Part shown: one piece after another, positions 41,135-49,238 of the stretch
How positions within the stretch are numbered: position 1 is the stretch's first letter
Layout of the letters: every line of letters begins with the position of its first letter
Source of the DNA: an uncultured Arachnia sp.
Lineage (GTDB): Bacteria; Actinomycetota; Actinomycetes; Propionibacteriales; Propionibacteriaceae
Length of the DNA stretch: 64,000 bases
NCBI GenBank assembly: GCA_934636715.1
Contig: CAKUBE010000001.1
Location: 124,001-188,000, forward strand
Direction of reading: 5' to 3'
Notes under the pieces: model-generated
Database searches by the model: none
Told to the model about the DNA's origin: nothing
Seen by the model: only the letters and a program-made list of their open reading frames with translations
Made by a program: the position numbers and the translations under genes

Positions 41135-42115
41135 CTAGCTGATCACGCCGAAGGTATACCCGGCCTTCTTGTACGCCTTGATCATCGCGGGGGTGGACTT
41201 GGCGGTCAGGCTCTTGTCGGGGGTGTCGTGGCCAAGAACGACGGCGACGTGGTAGCCGGCGCGGATGGGCATCGTCGCGTTGGCCACCAGCTGGTCGATG
41301 GTGGAGGGGCGACGGCTCTTTGGGGCGCTGTCGGCGGTGTCGGCGTTCCAGTCGACCCAGGCGACGCCATGCTTCGCCAACGCCTTGTCCGCGGGCTTCA
41401 TGTTGTTCCAGGACATGTGGCCGCCGGGGTAGCGCCAGCCCTCGGTGTTGAAGTCGTCGCCGAGGATCTCGCGCACCTTCGCCAGCGTCTTGAGATACTC
41501 CTCCTCGATCCGCTTGGCGTTCGCCGAGCGTCCCGGGTACAGGTGCGAGTAGTCGTGCGACCAGCTGTGCAGGTTGATCGAGTGGCCCTCCGCGATCTCG
41601 CGTTGCAGCAGCTCGGGGGCATCGTTCAACATGGAGCCGACGACATAGAACGTGGCGTGCACGCCCGCGTCCTTCAGTGCATCGAGGATGATCGGCGTCG
41701 TCTGGTGGTTGGGGCCGTCGTCGAAGGTCAGGAAGACGATCTTCTTTTTCTTCGGCGGCGCGTCCTTGCCCTGCAGCCAGCGCTGCACCTGCTTCGCCGA
41801 ATAGACGTACTCGGCGGCGGCGCCGATGTGGTTCTTGCCCGGGATCAGCACGTCGGGGTTCACCGGGGGCTCGGGCGACGTGGTCGTCTCCGGTGCCGAC
41901 GGGGTGGTCGCGGGAGAAGAGGGGGTCTCGGAGACCGACGGGGTGGACGTCGGCGACGCGGGGGCCGCGGTCGTCGGGGGAGTGGCGGTGGTCGTCGCGG
42001 ACGTGGGGGTCTTCGAACCGGTGCCGGGCATCGCCAGGCCCGCAGGCGCGCAGCCGGCGGCTGCGAGCGCGGCCACCGACAACGTGACGAAGCTTCGGCG
42101 GGTGAACGGCTTCAT
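41135..42115 (-). CDS. Polysaccharide deacetylase lipoprotein
   Basis: 326 residues. A twin-Arg-containing signal (FTRRSFVTLSVAALAAAGCAP) ends in a lipobox Cys. A long Thr/Ser/Pro linker (about 35-85) then leads to a NodB domain. Carbohydrate-esterase-4 motifs are TFDDGPNH (metal/base Asp), HSWSHDYSH (metal His pair), WRYPGGHMSWN, and a late catalytic His in VVLGHDTPDKS. It probably deacetylates cell-wall peptidoglycan or another glycan outside the membrane. The RR pair suggests possible Tat export. Confidence 0.9.
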   Translation of the reverse strand: MKPFTRRSFVTLSVAALAAAGCAPAGLAMPGTGSKTPTSATTTATPPTTAAPASPTSTPSVSETPSSPATTPSAPETTTSPEPPVNPDVLIPGKNHIGAAAEYVYSAKQVQRWLQGKDAPPKKKKIVFLTFDDGPNHQTTPIILDALKDAGVHATFYVVGSMLNDAPELLQREIAEGHSINLHSWSHDYSHLYPGRSANAKRIEEEYLKTLAKVREILGDDFNTEGWRYPGGHMSWNNMKPADKALAKHGVAWVDWNADTADSAPKSRRPSTIDQLVANATMPIRAGYHVAVVLGHDTPDKSLTAKSTPAMIKAYKKAGYTFGVIS

Positions 42116-42138
42116 ATGGAATCGACCCCTTACGAGAT

Positions 42139-42162
42139 GGAGGGCGCCGTACGGCGCCCTCC
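42139..42162. terminator. Perfect 24-bp palindrome, likely phoU terminator
   Basis: GGAGGGCGCCGT directly followed by its exact reverse complement. It lies between the phoU stop and the start of the deacetylase gene on the same strand. Confidence 0.55.
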
Positions 42163-42219
42163 CAGCACTCTACCCCCGGCCCCGGCAGGCTCGCCGAGCG
42201 GGAACGGCGCGTCCCGGTG

Positions 42220-42885
42220 TCAGGCGTTCGGCCAGTCCTCGCCCTCGGGCACCTCGCCGGTGATGATGTAGATCACGCGCCGCCCGACGGCGACGGCATG
42301 GTCTGCGAAGCGCTCGAAGTAGCGGCCGAGTAGCGCGACGTCGACAGCACCCTCGATTGTGATGTCGGAGTCCTTGCGGAGCATCCGGGTGAACTGCTCC
42401 CGGCGGAGCTCATCCATCCGGGAGTCGATGTCTGCGAGGCGGTGGGCCTCCTTGGCGTCGCGGTCCTTCAGCGAGATGCGGGCCAGGTCGATGATCTCCG
42501 TGGCGATCAAGGCCATCTCGCGGAAGCTCGGCTCGAACTCCTCGGGCACGGCGTGGGCCGGATAGCGCAGCCGCGCGATCTTCGCCACGTGCGCAGCGAG
42601 GTCGCCCATGCGGGCCAGTTCGAACACCACGCGGATGGCGGAGACGATCGTGCGGAGCTCGCCGGCGACCGGCGCCTGGAGGGCGAGGAGGGAAAGGCAC
42701 TTGTATTCCATCTCCTCGTGGATCCGGTCGAGTTCCGCGTCGTTGGTGACGACGGCCTCCGCGCGCGCCAGGTCGGCGGTCAGCAGCGACTCGGAGGCCT
42801 CCGTGATCGCGGTCTCGACGAGCTCGGCCATGTGGACGAGGTTGTCGATGATCGCGTCCAACTCCTCGTGGTAGCTAGTGCGCAT
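42220..42885 (-). CDS. phoU: Phosphate signalling regulator PhoU
   Basis: 221 residues, two three-helix PhoU repeats. MRTSYHEELDAIIDNLVHMAEL opens the first; the ARMGDLAAHVAKIARL metal-binding helix and the second-repeat counterpart ERFADHAVAVGRRVIYI are clear. PhoU represses the Pho response by linking the Pst transporter to the SenX3/PhoR-type kinase. It is divergent from senX3, sharing a 201-base intergenic region that contains a Pho box, so it is probably phosphate-responsive itself. Confidence 0.93.
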   Translation of the reverse strand: MRTSYHEELDAIIDNLVHMAELVETAITEASESLLTADLARAEAVVTNDAELDRIHEEMEYKCLSLLALQAPVAGELRTIVSAIRVVFELARMGDLAAHVAKIARLRYPAHAVPEEFEPSFREMALIATEIIDLARISLKDRDAKEAHRLADIDSRMDELRREQFTRMLRKDSDITIEGAVDVALLGRYFERFADHAVAVGRRVIYIITGEVPEGEDWPNA

Positions 42886-42987
42886 ATGCGGGTAACCCTC
42901 CTTGGGTTCTGGGTCGCGAAAGAGTCTAGTTGCTCACTTGTCTCCCCCGAGGCTAGGCCCGGTTGGGGACGCGGTCGTGGCGCCCTC

Positions 42988-43015
42988 GTGAACCGTTGGT
43001 GAACGACCGGTGAAG
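42988..43015 (-). promoter_or_regulatory. Pho box (three 11-bp direct repeats)
   Basis: On the minus strand the units are CTTCACC, GTTCACC and GTTCAC; plus-strand GTGAAC/GTGAAC/GTGAAG begin at 42988, 42999 and 43010, exactly 11 bases apart. This is the classic PhoP/RegX3 GTTCACC direct-repeat arrangement, and it lies between divergent phoU and senX3. Expected binder: RegX3, encoded at 44243. Confidence 0.8.
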
Positions 43016-43086
43016 TCTTCGCGATGCGGGCGGCAAGGCTCCTTCGGGCACCCCGGCGGCCCGGACGACCCGCCTATGATGGCGGC

Positions 43087-44241
43087 ATGCATCCAGCCGT
43101 CGCCGGTCTCATCGGGGCCGGCATCGCCCTTCTCGGCTGCCTGTTCGCCTACCTCATCCACCGCGGCCGCGAGGGCCTGCGCCAGATCGAGGCCCAGCGG
43201 GCGGAGGCGCGCGTCTCCGCCGAGCTGCGGCAGGTGCTGGGACTCATGCAGACGGGCGCGCTGCTCGTCGGCCCCCATGACGAGATCCTCGTCGTCAACG
43301 AGCCCGGCGAGACCATGGGCCTCGTCAGGGGAACGAGGGTGGGGTTCACCGAGCTGCTCGACATCGTCCGCGCCGTCCGCACCTCCGGCGTCGCCTACGA
43401 CGGTGCCGTGGTCCGCGAGCGGCAGCCGGGCGTAGACGGTGTGGAGCTGACCGTGCGCGTGTCCCCCATGGAGGACGAGGACGTGCTGGTCTTCGCGGTC
43501 GACGAGTCGGCGGCTAAGCGCGTCGAGGCGGTGCGCCGCGACTTCGTCGCCAACATCTCGCACGAGTTGAAGACGCCGATCGGCGCGATCAGCGTGCTAT
43601 CAGAGGCCGTCGAGGCGGCCAAGGACGACCCCGAGGCGGTCGAGCGATTCGCCGGACGCCTGCAGCGCGAGACGGCGCGGCTCGCGGAGCTGACCAACCA
43701 GATCATCGACCTCAGCCGCCTCCAGACCGAGAACCCCATGCTGGCGCACGAGGTCGTCGAACTGTCCGAGGTGATCGACGAGGCCGTCTCCCGTTCGCGC
43801 GAGCGCGCGGCCCAGCGCGAGGTGAGCGTGGTCGTCGCCCGCATGGCCGACGCCCGGGTCCTCGGAGATCGCTGGCAGCTCGCCGACGCCGTCGCCAACC
43901 TCGTGCAGAACGCCATCAGCTACTCCGGCGAGCGCGCCCGCGTGACCATCAGCCTCACCGTCGAGGGCGAGCGGGCAGAGATCAAGGTCTCCGACAACGG
44001 CATCGGCATCAAGCCGGAGGACCAGGACCGCATCTTCGAGCGGTTCTTCCGCGTCGACTACGGCCGCTCGCGCGAGAGCGGCGGCACCGGGCTCGGCCTC
44101 TCCATCGTGCGGCACATCGCCGTCTCGCACGGCGGGGAGATCCGGGTCTGGTCGCGCCCGGGCCAGGGCTCGACCTTCACGCTCAGCCTCCCCTCCTACG
44201 CGGGCGAGGCCCCCGACGACAACCTGGAACCCGAGGAGTGA
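43087..44241 (+). CDS. senX3: Sensor histidine kinase SenX3
   Basis: 384 residues. One N-terminal membrane helix (about 5-25) is followed by a short coiled coil and a PAS domain (about 48-142), then the HisKA domain with phospho-His159 in FVANISHELKTPIGA. The HATPase domain has N box LVQNAISYSG, G1 VSDNGIGIKPED and G2 GGTGLGLSIVRH. No extracytoplasmic sensor loop, as in mycobacterial SenX3, which senses phosphate through PhoU/Pst. It overlaps the regX3 region by one base spacing, forming an operon. Confidence 0.93.
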   Translation: MHPAVAGLIGAGIALLGCLFAYLIHRGREGLRQIEAQRAEARVSAELRQVLGLMQTGALLVGPHDEILVVNEPGETMGLVRGTRVGFTELLDIVRAVRTSGVAYDGAVVRERQPGVDGVELTVRVSPMEDEDVLVFAVDESAAKRVEAVRRDFVANISHELKTPIGAISVLSEAVEAAKDDPEAVERFAGRLQRETARLAELTNQIIDLSRLQTENPMLAHEVVELSEVIDEAVSRSRERAAQREVSVVVARMADARVLGDRWQLADAVANLVQNAISYSGERARVTISLTVEGERAEIKVSDNGIGIKPEDQDRIFERFFRVDYGRSRESGGTGLGLSIVRHIAVSHGGEIRVWSRPGQGSTFTLSLPSYAGEAPDDNLEPEE

Positions 44242-44242
44242 C

Positions 44243-44920
44243 GTGGCAAGGATCCTGATCATCGAGGACGAGGAGTCCTACCGCGACGCGACCGGATTCA
44301 TGCTCCGCAAGGAGGGTTTCGAGGTGCTGGAGGCGTCCGACGGCGCGGCCGGGCTCGCGCTCTACGACAAGCACGGCGCCGACCTGGTGCTGCTCGACGT
44401 GATGATGCCCGGCATGCCCGGCACGGAGGTGTGCCGGCAGTTGCGGGCGCGCGGCAACGTCGGGATCGTCATGGTCACCGCGCGCGACTCGGAGATCGAC
44501 AAGGTGGTCGGCCTCGAGCTGGGGGCCGACGACTACGTCACCAAGCCGTTCAGCCACCGCGAGCTCGTCGCCCGCATCCGCGCCGTGCTGCGCCGGGGCC
44601 AGGACCAGGCGCTGCTCCCCGAGGTGGTGGAGGTGTCCGGCGTGCGTCTCGACGTCGAGCGTCACGAGGTGCAGGTCGACGGACGGGAGGTGCGGCTCGC
44701 GTTGCGCGAGTTCGAGCTCCTGGAACTCCTGCTGCGTAACGCGGGGCGCGTGATGACCAGAGGCCAGCTGATCGACCGCATCTGGGGCTCGAACTACGTC
44801 GGTGACACCAAGACCCTCGACGTGCACGTGAAGCGCCTGCGCGCGAAGATCGAGGAGGACCCGGCCCAGCCCCGTCGGCTCATCACCGTCCGCGGCCTCG
44901 GCTACAAGTTCGAGGGTTAG
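44243..44920 (+). CDS. regX3: Response regulator RegX3
   Basis: 225-residue OmpR/PhoB-type regulator. The receiver domain has acidic pocket IIEDEESY, phospho-Asp52 in LVLLDVMMPGM, switch Thr in VMVTARDSE and Lys in DDYVTKPFS. The winged helix is at about 130-225 (LREFELLELLLRNAGRVMT, KTLDVHVKRLRAKIEED, TVRGLGYKFEG). GTG 44243 follows GAGGAGTGAC. It should bind the Pho box at 42988. The TAG stop lies in the TTAG repeat that flanks a small palindromic element. Confidence 0.95.
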   Translation: MARILIIEDEESYRDATGFMLRKEGFEVLEASDGAAGLALYDKHGADLVLLDVMMPGMPGTEVCRQLRARGNVGIVMVTARDSEIDKVVGLELGADDYVTKPFSHRELVARIRAVLRRGQDQALLPEVVEVSGVRLDVERHEVQVDGREVRLALREFELLELLLRNAGRVMTRGQLIDRIWGSNYVGDTKTLDVHVKRLRAKIEEDPAQPRRLITVRGLGYKFEG

Positions 44921-44946
44921 GGAAGCACTGATCAGTGGTTCCTTAG
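44917..44946. mobile_element. 22-bp minimal MITE with TTAG flanks, acting as convergent terminator
   Basis: The core 44921-44942 is GGAAGCACTGATCA joined directly to its near-complement, one mismatched pair. It shares its 14-base end with the element at 721-782. TTAG is repeated on both sides (44917-44920, 44943-44946). The regX3 TAG lies in the left TTAG, and the stop of the opposing lipoprotein gene lies in the right one, so this hairpin is the entire space between two convergent genes. Confidence 0.65.
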
Positions 44947-45440
44947 GCCCAGGCGCTGTTCCAGGCCTCGGCGAAGTCCGCGTGCTCGGAGGAGTACACG
45001 GGAACCTGCAGGCTGGCGGTCTGGCCGTCGGCGAAGCCGACGGTGACGCTGGCGAGGCGGCCGAGGATCAGGTCGGGATCGGTGAACTTGGTGCGCGTGC
45101 CGTCGAGCGTGATGGTCTGACCCCGGGGGATCTGCTCGGAGAACTCGACGACCTGCTGGGCGCCGAACGAGCCGTCCTCGGCCTGCGCGGTGACGCCGAT
45201 CGCGGTGACCTCGTTGGCGGCGTCGCGAGACGTGATGCCGCCGACGAGGATGGCCTCGCCGCTCTTGTCGGAGACGACCACGAAGTTGCGCAGCTTGATG
45301 GCCCCGTCCGCCGCGTCGGTCTGCGTGCCGGCTGCCGGGGGAGCCTCGGGCTCCCACCGTCCGCCCGTGCATGCGCTGAGGGAGACCGCGAGCGCTGCGG
45401 TGGCGACGATGGCCGCGGCGCGGCGCATGGGCTTGCTCAT
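44943..45440 (-). CDS. Hypothetical lipoprotein
   Basis: 165 residues. The signal peptide MRRAAAIVATAALAVSLSAC ends in a good lipobox (LSAC). The mature domain is beta-rich with KLRNFVVVSDKSGEAILVGG, an EQIPRGQTITLDG strand and a VTVGFADGQTASLQVPVY strand. It resembles the small lipoproteins of unknown function next to regX3/carD in related actinobacteria. It may be a substrate-binding or metal-binding envelope protein, but no ligand motif is clear. Confidence 0.8.
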   Translation of the reverse strand: MSKPMRRAAAIVATAALAVSLSACTGGRWEPEAPPAAGTQTDAADGAIKLRNFVVVSDKSGEAILVGGITSRDAANEVTAIGVTAQAEDGSFGAQQVVEFSEQIPRGQTITLDGTRTKFTDPDLILGRLASVTVGFADGQTASLQVPVYSSEHADFAEAWNSAWA

Positions 45441-45542
45441 GTGTCCTCCGAGGGCATGTCAGTCAAGTGTGGACATACTAACCACTCGCGGGCCCGCGTG
45501 CGAGGCGTTCTGCGCGTGCGGACCGCTGCCAGGCCCAGGATC

Positions 45543-45590
45543 TAGTGCCCCGCGTCGGAAGCTCGTTGCGGTTTCCGACGCAGGACACTA
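45543..45590. repeat. 48-bp palindromic repeat
   Basis: TAGTGCCCCGCGTCGGAA pairs with TTTCCGACGCAGGACACTA (two mismatches) around an 11-base loop. It is a different family from the REP and 72-bp elements. It lies in the carD leader about 90 bases before the start codon. A decayed relative may be at 21082 (TAGTGCCGCGTGTCAGTGCC). Confidence 0.6.
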
Positions 45591-45682
45591 CCCGGGAGCG
45601 CAGCTCGTCTCCCCCAATGAGCACCCCTGGGCCCTGGCGGGCCCACCTGCTAGAATTGGTTCTTGGAAAGGGGTCTCTCAGT

Positions 45683-46168
45683 ATGACTTTTTCGATCGGT
45701 GAGACGGTTGTTTACCCCAATCATGGGACGGCTGTCATCGAAGACATCGAAAACCGGACCATCAAGGGTGAGGACAAGCTGTTCCTCGTATTGCGCGTTA
45801 TCGGCCAAAACGACTTGGTGATCAAGGTGCCCGCCTGCAATCTGGATCTGGTGGGCGTACGCGACGTGGTTGACGCGGACGGTCTGGAGAAGGTGTTCTC
45901 CGTGCTGCGCGCGGAGCACACGGAGGAGCCGGCCAACTGGTCGCGCCGCTTCAAGGCGAACATGGAGAAGCTCCACTCCGGCAACGTGATCAAGGTGTCC
46001 GAGGTCGTGCGCGACCTGTGGCGCCGCGATCGTGACAAGGGCCTCTCGGCAGGTGAGAAGCGAATGCTGGCCAAGGCGCGCGCCATTCTGGTCGCCGAAT
46101 TGGCTCTTGCCGAAAAGGTCGAGGAGGACAAGGCGGAGATCATGCTCGACGAGGTGCTCGCCTCCTAG
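45683..46168 (+). CDS. carD: CarD family transcriptional regulator
   Basis: 161 residues. The N-terminal RNA-polymerase-interacting Tudor-like domain begins [22 protein letters not shown]. The C-terminal DNA-binding helical domain includes [36 protein letters not shown] and [17 protein letters not shown]. It stabilises open promoter complexes, especially at rRNA promoters. ATG 45683 follows GGAAAGGGG; the extra upstream frame is not coding. ispD follows 37 bases on. Confidence 0.95.
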   Translation: MTFSIGETVVYPNHGTAVIEDIENRTIKGEDKLFLVLRVIGQNDLVIKVPACNLDLVGVRDVVDADGLEKVFSVLRAEHTEEPANWSRRFKANMEKLHSGNVIKVSEVVRDLWRRDRDKGLSAGEKRMLAKARAILVAELALAEKVEEDKAEIMLDEVLAS

Positions 46169-46205
46169 TCGTCCTCAGCCAGGACAAATTCGAGAAATAA
46201 CAGAA

Positions 46206-46889
46206 GTGTCGTTTACCGAGGTACCGGTCGTCGCCGTCGTGGTGGCGGCCGGTTCTGGTTCCCGGCTCGGCGCGGCCGTCCCCAAGGCGCTGGTGGAGCT
46301 CGACGGCGTGCCCCTCGTCCGTCGCGCGGTCGATGCCCTCCTCGCGGGCGGCGTCACGCAGGTCGTCGTCACCATCCCCGCCGACCACGAGCCCGCCTTC
46401 CGTGTGGCACTGGGGGCCATCACACTGACACCCGGCGGGGAGACGCGCCAGGACTCGGTGCGGCTCGGGTTGGCGGCGCTCGACGCGCCCGACGACGCCG
46501 TGGTGCTCGTTCACGACGCGGCGCGATGTCTCGTTCCGCCGGAGGTGGTGCACGCCGTCGCAGCTGCCATCCTCAGCGGCGCCGACGCCGCCATTCCCGT
46601 CGTTCCCGTCGTCGACTCGATTCGCCGCGTCGACGGCGACGCCAACTCGATCGTCGACCGTGCTCACCTGCGGGCCGTTCAAACCCCGCAGGGCGCGCGC
46701 TTGGGCGTGCTGCGCGCTGCTCACGACCGCGTCGCCGCCGACGGCGTCGAGGTGACCGACGACGCGTCCGTCTGTGAGCACGCCGGCTATGCGGTGACGC
46801 TCGTCCCGGGTCACCGGGACGCGATGAAGATCACCGAGCCGGTCGACCTGATCCTTGCCCGGACCATTCTTGGCGAACAGAAGCGCTGA
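46206..46889 (+). CDS. ispD: 2-C-methyl-D-erythritol 4-phosphate cytidylyltransferase
   Basis: 227 residues of the MEP isoprenoid pathway. The nucleotide-binding start is VVVAAGSGSRLGAAVPKAL, followed by GGETRQDSVRLGLAAL, the VLVHDAARCLVPPEVV motif, and RAVQTPQGARLGVL through VTDDASVCEHAG to DAMKITEPVDLILA. GTG 46206 is the first sensible start although its ribosome site is poor, so coupling from carD is likely. It is separated from ispF by a 72-bp palindrome. Confidence 0.93.
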   Translation: MSFTEVPVVAVVVAAGSGSRLGAAVPKALVELDGVPLVRRAVDALLAGGVTQVVVTIPADHEPAFRVALGAITLTPGGETRQDSVRLGLAALDAPDDAVVLVHDAARCLVPPEVVHAVAAAILSGADAAIPVVPVVDSIRRVDGDANSIVDRAHLRAVQTPQGARLGVLRAAHDRVAADGVEVTDDASVCEHAGYAVTLVPGHRDAMKITEPVDLILARTILGEQKR

Positions 46890-46901
46890 CAACCGTGAGG
46901 C

Positions 46902-46973
46902 GTGCACAAATCTCTCCATGCGTCGAGGAAGGGCCATATAGCCCTTCCTCGACGCATACAGAGATTTGTGCAC
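46902..46973. repeat. 72-bp palindromic repeat, copy 2
   Basis: The most regular copy: GTGCACAAATCTCTCCATGC and, inside, GTCGAGGAAGGGC pair with GCCCTTCCTCGAC and GCATACAGAGATTTGTGCAC around CATATA. It lies in the ispD-ispF gap within an otherwise tight operon, so it would be transcribed as a long hairpin. Confidence 0.85.
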
Positions 46974-46998
46974 GGGAAGCTGAGGAGAAGGAGCGGTG

Positions 46999-47460
46999 AT
47001 GAGGGTTGGGATCGGTACCGACGTGCACCGGTTGGAGCCGGGCGTGCCCATGTGGGTGGCCGGGCTGTACTTTCCGGACGAGCCCGCGGGGTTGGCCGGT
47101 CACTCGGACGGCGACGTCGCCTGCCATGCTGCCTGCGACGCGCTGCTGAGCGCCACCGGACTCGGCGACCTCGGCTCGAACTACGGCACGGCCGAACCCG
47201 AGTGGGCAGGCGCCAGCGGCGTCGCGTTCCTCGCCGAGACCGCGCGCCGGATCCGCGCGGCGGGCTTCGAGATCGGCAACGTGTCCGTCCAGGTGATCGG
47301 GAACCGCCCCAAGCTGTCTCCCCGTCGGTCCGACGCCGAGGCCACCATGACCGCCGCCCTCGGCGCCCCCGTCACCGTCAGCGCCACCACCACTGACGGC
47401 CTGGGCCTGACCGGCCGAGGCGAGGGCGTCGCGGCCATCGCCGTCGCTGCCGTCTACTAG
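46999..47460 (+). CDS. ispF: 2-C-methyl-D-erythritol 2,4-cyclodiphosphate synthase
   Basis: 153 residues, MEP pathway. The zinc-binding Asp/His pair is in [12 protein letters not shown], and [18 protein letters not shown] is the second metal motif. [16 protein letters not shown] and the closing [20 protein letters not shown] complete the trimer active site. ATG 46999 is 5 bases after GAAGGAG. It is the last plus-strand gene before an inverted block (glyA, GH3, rlmB, cysS). Confidence 0.95.
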   Translation: MRVGIGTDVHRLEPGVPMWVAGLYFPDEPAGLAGHSDGDVACHAACDALLSATGLGDLGSNYGTAEPEWAGASGVAFLAETARRIRAAGFEIGNVSVQVIGNRPKLSPRRSDAEATMTAALGAPVTVSATTTDGLGLTGRGEGVAAIAVAAVY

Positions 47461-47482
47461 TTCGGCTCGGGGTCCGACTGTC

Positions 47483-47596
47483 GGTCGAGGAGGCCGCTCC
47501 CGCCCACGTGCCGACGAGCGTCTCCCTGGGTTGCGTCTTGCGATGGTGCTCGTCGCCACGACGCCCACCTAACCTACTCGCGGCCCTCCTCGACCG
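47483..47596. repeat. Nested inverted repeats downstream of ispF
   Basis: The outer arms are GGTCGAGGAGGCCGC (47483) and GCGGCCCTCCTCGACC (about 47580-47596), one base bulged. Inner arms GACGAGC and GCTCGTC bracket a 28-base loop. The 250-base gap between ispF and glyA shows nothing else recognisable. It lies where the conserved ispF-cysS order is broken. Confidence 0.5.
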
Positions 47597-47710
47597 CCAG
47601 TCTCGCTGGCACGCCCCGGCTTGCTCGTCAAGGGCCGAGGAGAGGGTGAGTCTGGCTTACAGGAGCGGCCCCATCCGTCGCCAGACCGGGGCCGGGCTAC
47701 GGCAGACGGG

Positions 47711-49147
47711 TCACAGCCCCAGGCCCGGGTAGAGCGGGTGGGCGCCGACGAGGGCGGCGGCGCCGTCGAGGGTCGACTGGCGCACGTCGTCGGACAGGTC
47801 GTACTTCGCCTTGCTCGGAGCCCCTGCCGCCGTGGTGGTCGGCTTCGCGCTGCGGAGGACACCGGCGATCAGGTCCGCGACGGCGTCCATGTCGGAGGTC
47901 GTGAAACCACGGGAGGTGAGCGCCGGGGTGCCGACGCGCACGCCGGAGGTGTACCAGGCACCGTTCGGGTCGTTCGGCACCGAGTTCCGGTTGGTGACGA
48001 TGCCCGACTCCAGCAGCGCAGCCTCGGCCTGGCGGCCGGTCAGCCCGAAGTTGTTCACGTCGAGCAGGACGATGTGGTTGTCGGTGCCGCCGGTGACCAG
48101 GTTCACGCCGCGGCTCAGCAGGCCCTCGGCCAGGGCCTTCGCGTTGTCGGCGACGGCCTGTGCGTAGGCGCGGAACTCCGCGGTGCGCGCCTCGGCCAGC
48201 GCGACGGCCTTGGCCGCCATCACGTGCGACAGCGGGCCGCCGAGCACCAGCGGGCAGCCGCGGTCCACCGACGGCGCGAACTCCTCGGTGGCCAGCACCA
48301 TGCCGCCGCGGGGGCCGCGCAGGGACTTGTGCGTCGTCGTCGTCACCACGTGCGCGAAGGGGACGGGGTCCTCCTCGCCGGTGAACACCTTGCCGGCCAC
48401 TAGACCCGCGAAGTGGGCCATGTCGACCATGAGGACGGCGCCCACCTCGTCGGCGATCTCGCGCATCTTCGCGAAGTTGATCCGGCGCGGGTACGCGGAG
48501 TAGCCGGCGACGAGGATCAGCGGCTTGAACTCGCGCGCCTGCGCGGCGACGGCGTCGTAGTCGAGGAGCTGCGTCTCGGGATCCGTGCCGTAGTGGCGCT
48601 GGTGGAACATCTTGCCGGAGACGTTCGGGCGGAAGCCGTGCGTGAGGTGGCCGCCGGCGTCGAGGGACATGCCGAGCAGGCGCTGGTCGCCGAAGCGGCG
48701 ACGGAGGGTCTCCCAGTCGGCCTCGCTGAGCTCCGCGACGCCCTTCGCGCCGAACTCGGCCAGCGCGGGCTGCTCGATGCGGTTGGCGAGGATGGCCCAG
48801 TAGGCGGTCAGGTTGGCGTCGATGCCCGAGTGGGGCTGCACGTAGGCGTACTCCGCGCCGAACAGCTCGCGGGCGTGCTCGGCGGCGACGGCCTCGACGG
48901 TGTCGACGTTCTGGCAGCCCGCGTAGAAGCGGTGACCGACGGTGCCCTCGGCGTACTTGTCGCTCAGCCAGGTGCCCATCGTGGCGAGCACGGGCAGGCT
49001 GGCGTAGTTCTCCGAGGCGATCAGCTTCAGCGAGTTGCGCTGGTCTGTGAGCTCCTGGCGCGTCGCCTGCGCGATGCGGGGCTCCACGGCCTCGATGGCA
49101 GAGAGAAGGGTCTGGTAAGCGGTGCTGAGGGCAGAGGCGTCAGTCAC
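47711..49147 (-). CDS. glyA: Serine hydroxymethyltransferase
   Basis: 478-residue PLP enzyme converting serine and tetrahydrofolate to glycine and methylene-[34 protein letters not shown], the PLP-lysine segment [16 protein letters not shown] and [12 protein letters not shown] are intact. It is about 60 residues longer than the E. coli enzyme, with an extra segment ([19 protein letters not shown]) in the N-terminal half, as in a subset of actinobacterial homologues. Its reading direction is opposite to ispF. Confidence 0.94.
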   Translation of the reverse strand: MTDASALSTAYQTLLSAIEAVEPRIAQATRQELTDQRNSLKLIASENYASLPVLATMGTWLSDKYAEGTVGHRFYAGCQNVDTVEAVAAEHARELFGAEYAYVQPHSGIDANLTAYWAILANRIEQPALAEFGAKGVAELSEADWETLRRRFGDQRLLGMSLDAGGHLTHGFRPNVSGKMFHQRHYGTDPETQLLDYDAVAAQAREFKPLILVAGYSAYPRRINFAKMREIADEVGAVLMVDMAHFAGLVAGKVFTGEEDPVPFAHVVTTTTHKSLRGPRGGMVLATEEFAPSVDRGCPLVLGGPLSHVMAAKAVALAEARTAEFRAYAQAVADNAKALAEGLLSRGVNLVTGGTDNHIVLLDVNNFGLTGRQAEAALLESGIVTNRNSVPNDPNGAWYTSGVRVGTPALTSRGFTTSDMDAVADLIAGVLRSAKPTTTAAGAPSKAKYDLSDDVRQSTLDGAAALVGAHPLYPGLGL

Positions 49148-49238
49148 GTCACTCCTATATCGGTGGGATTCGGGACCAGTCTAGGGAATGCGCACCGGGG
49201 CAGCGGAATCGTCCTCGGGCGGTCCACGCCGACGACGG

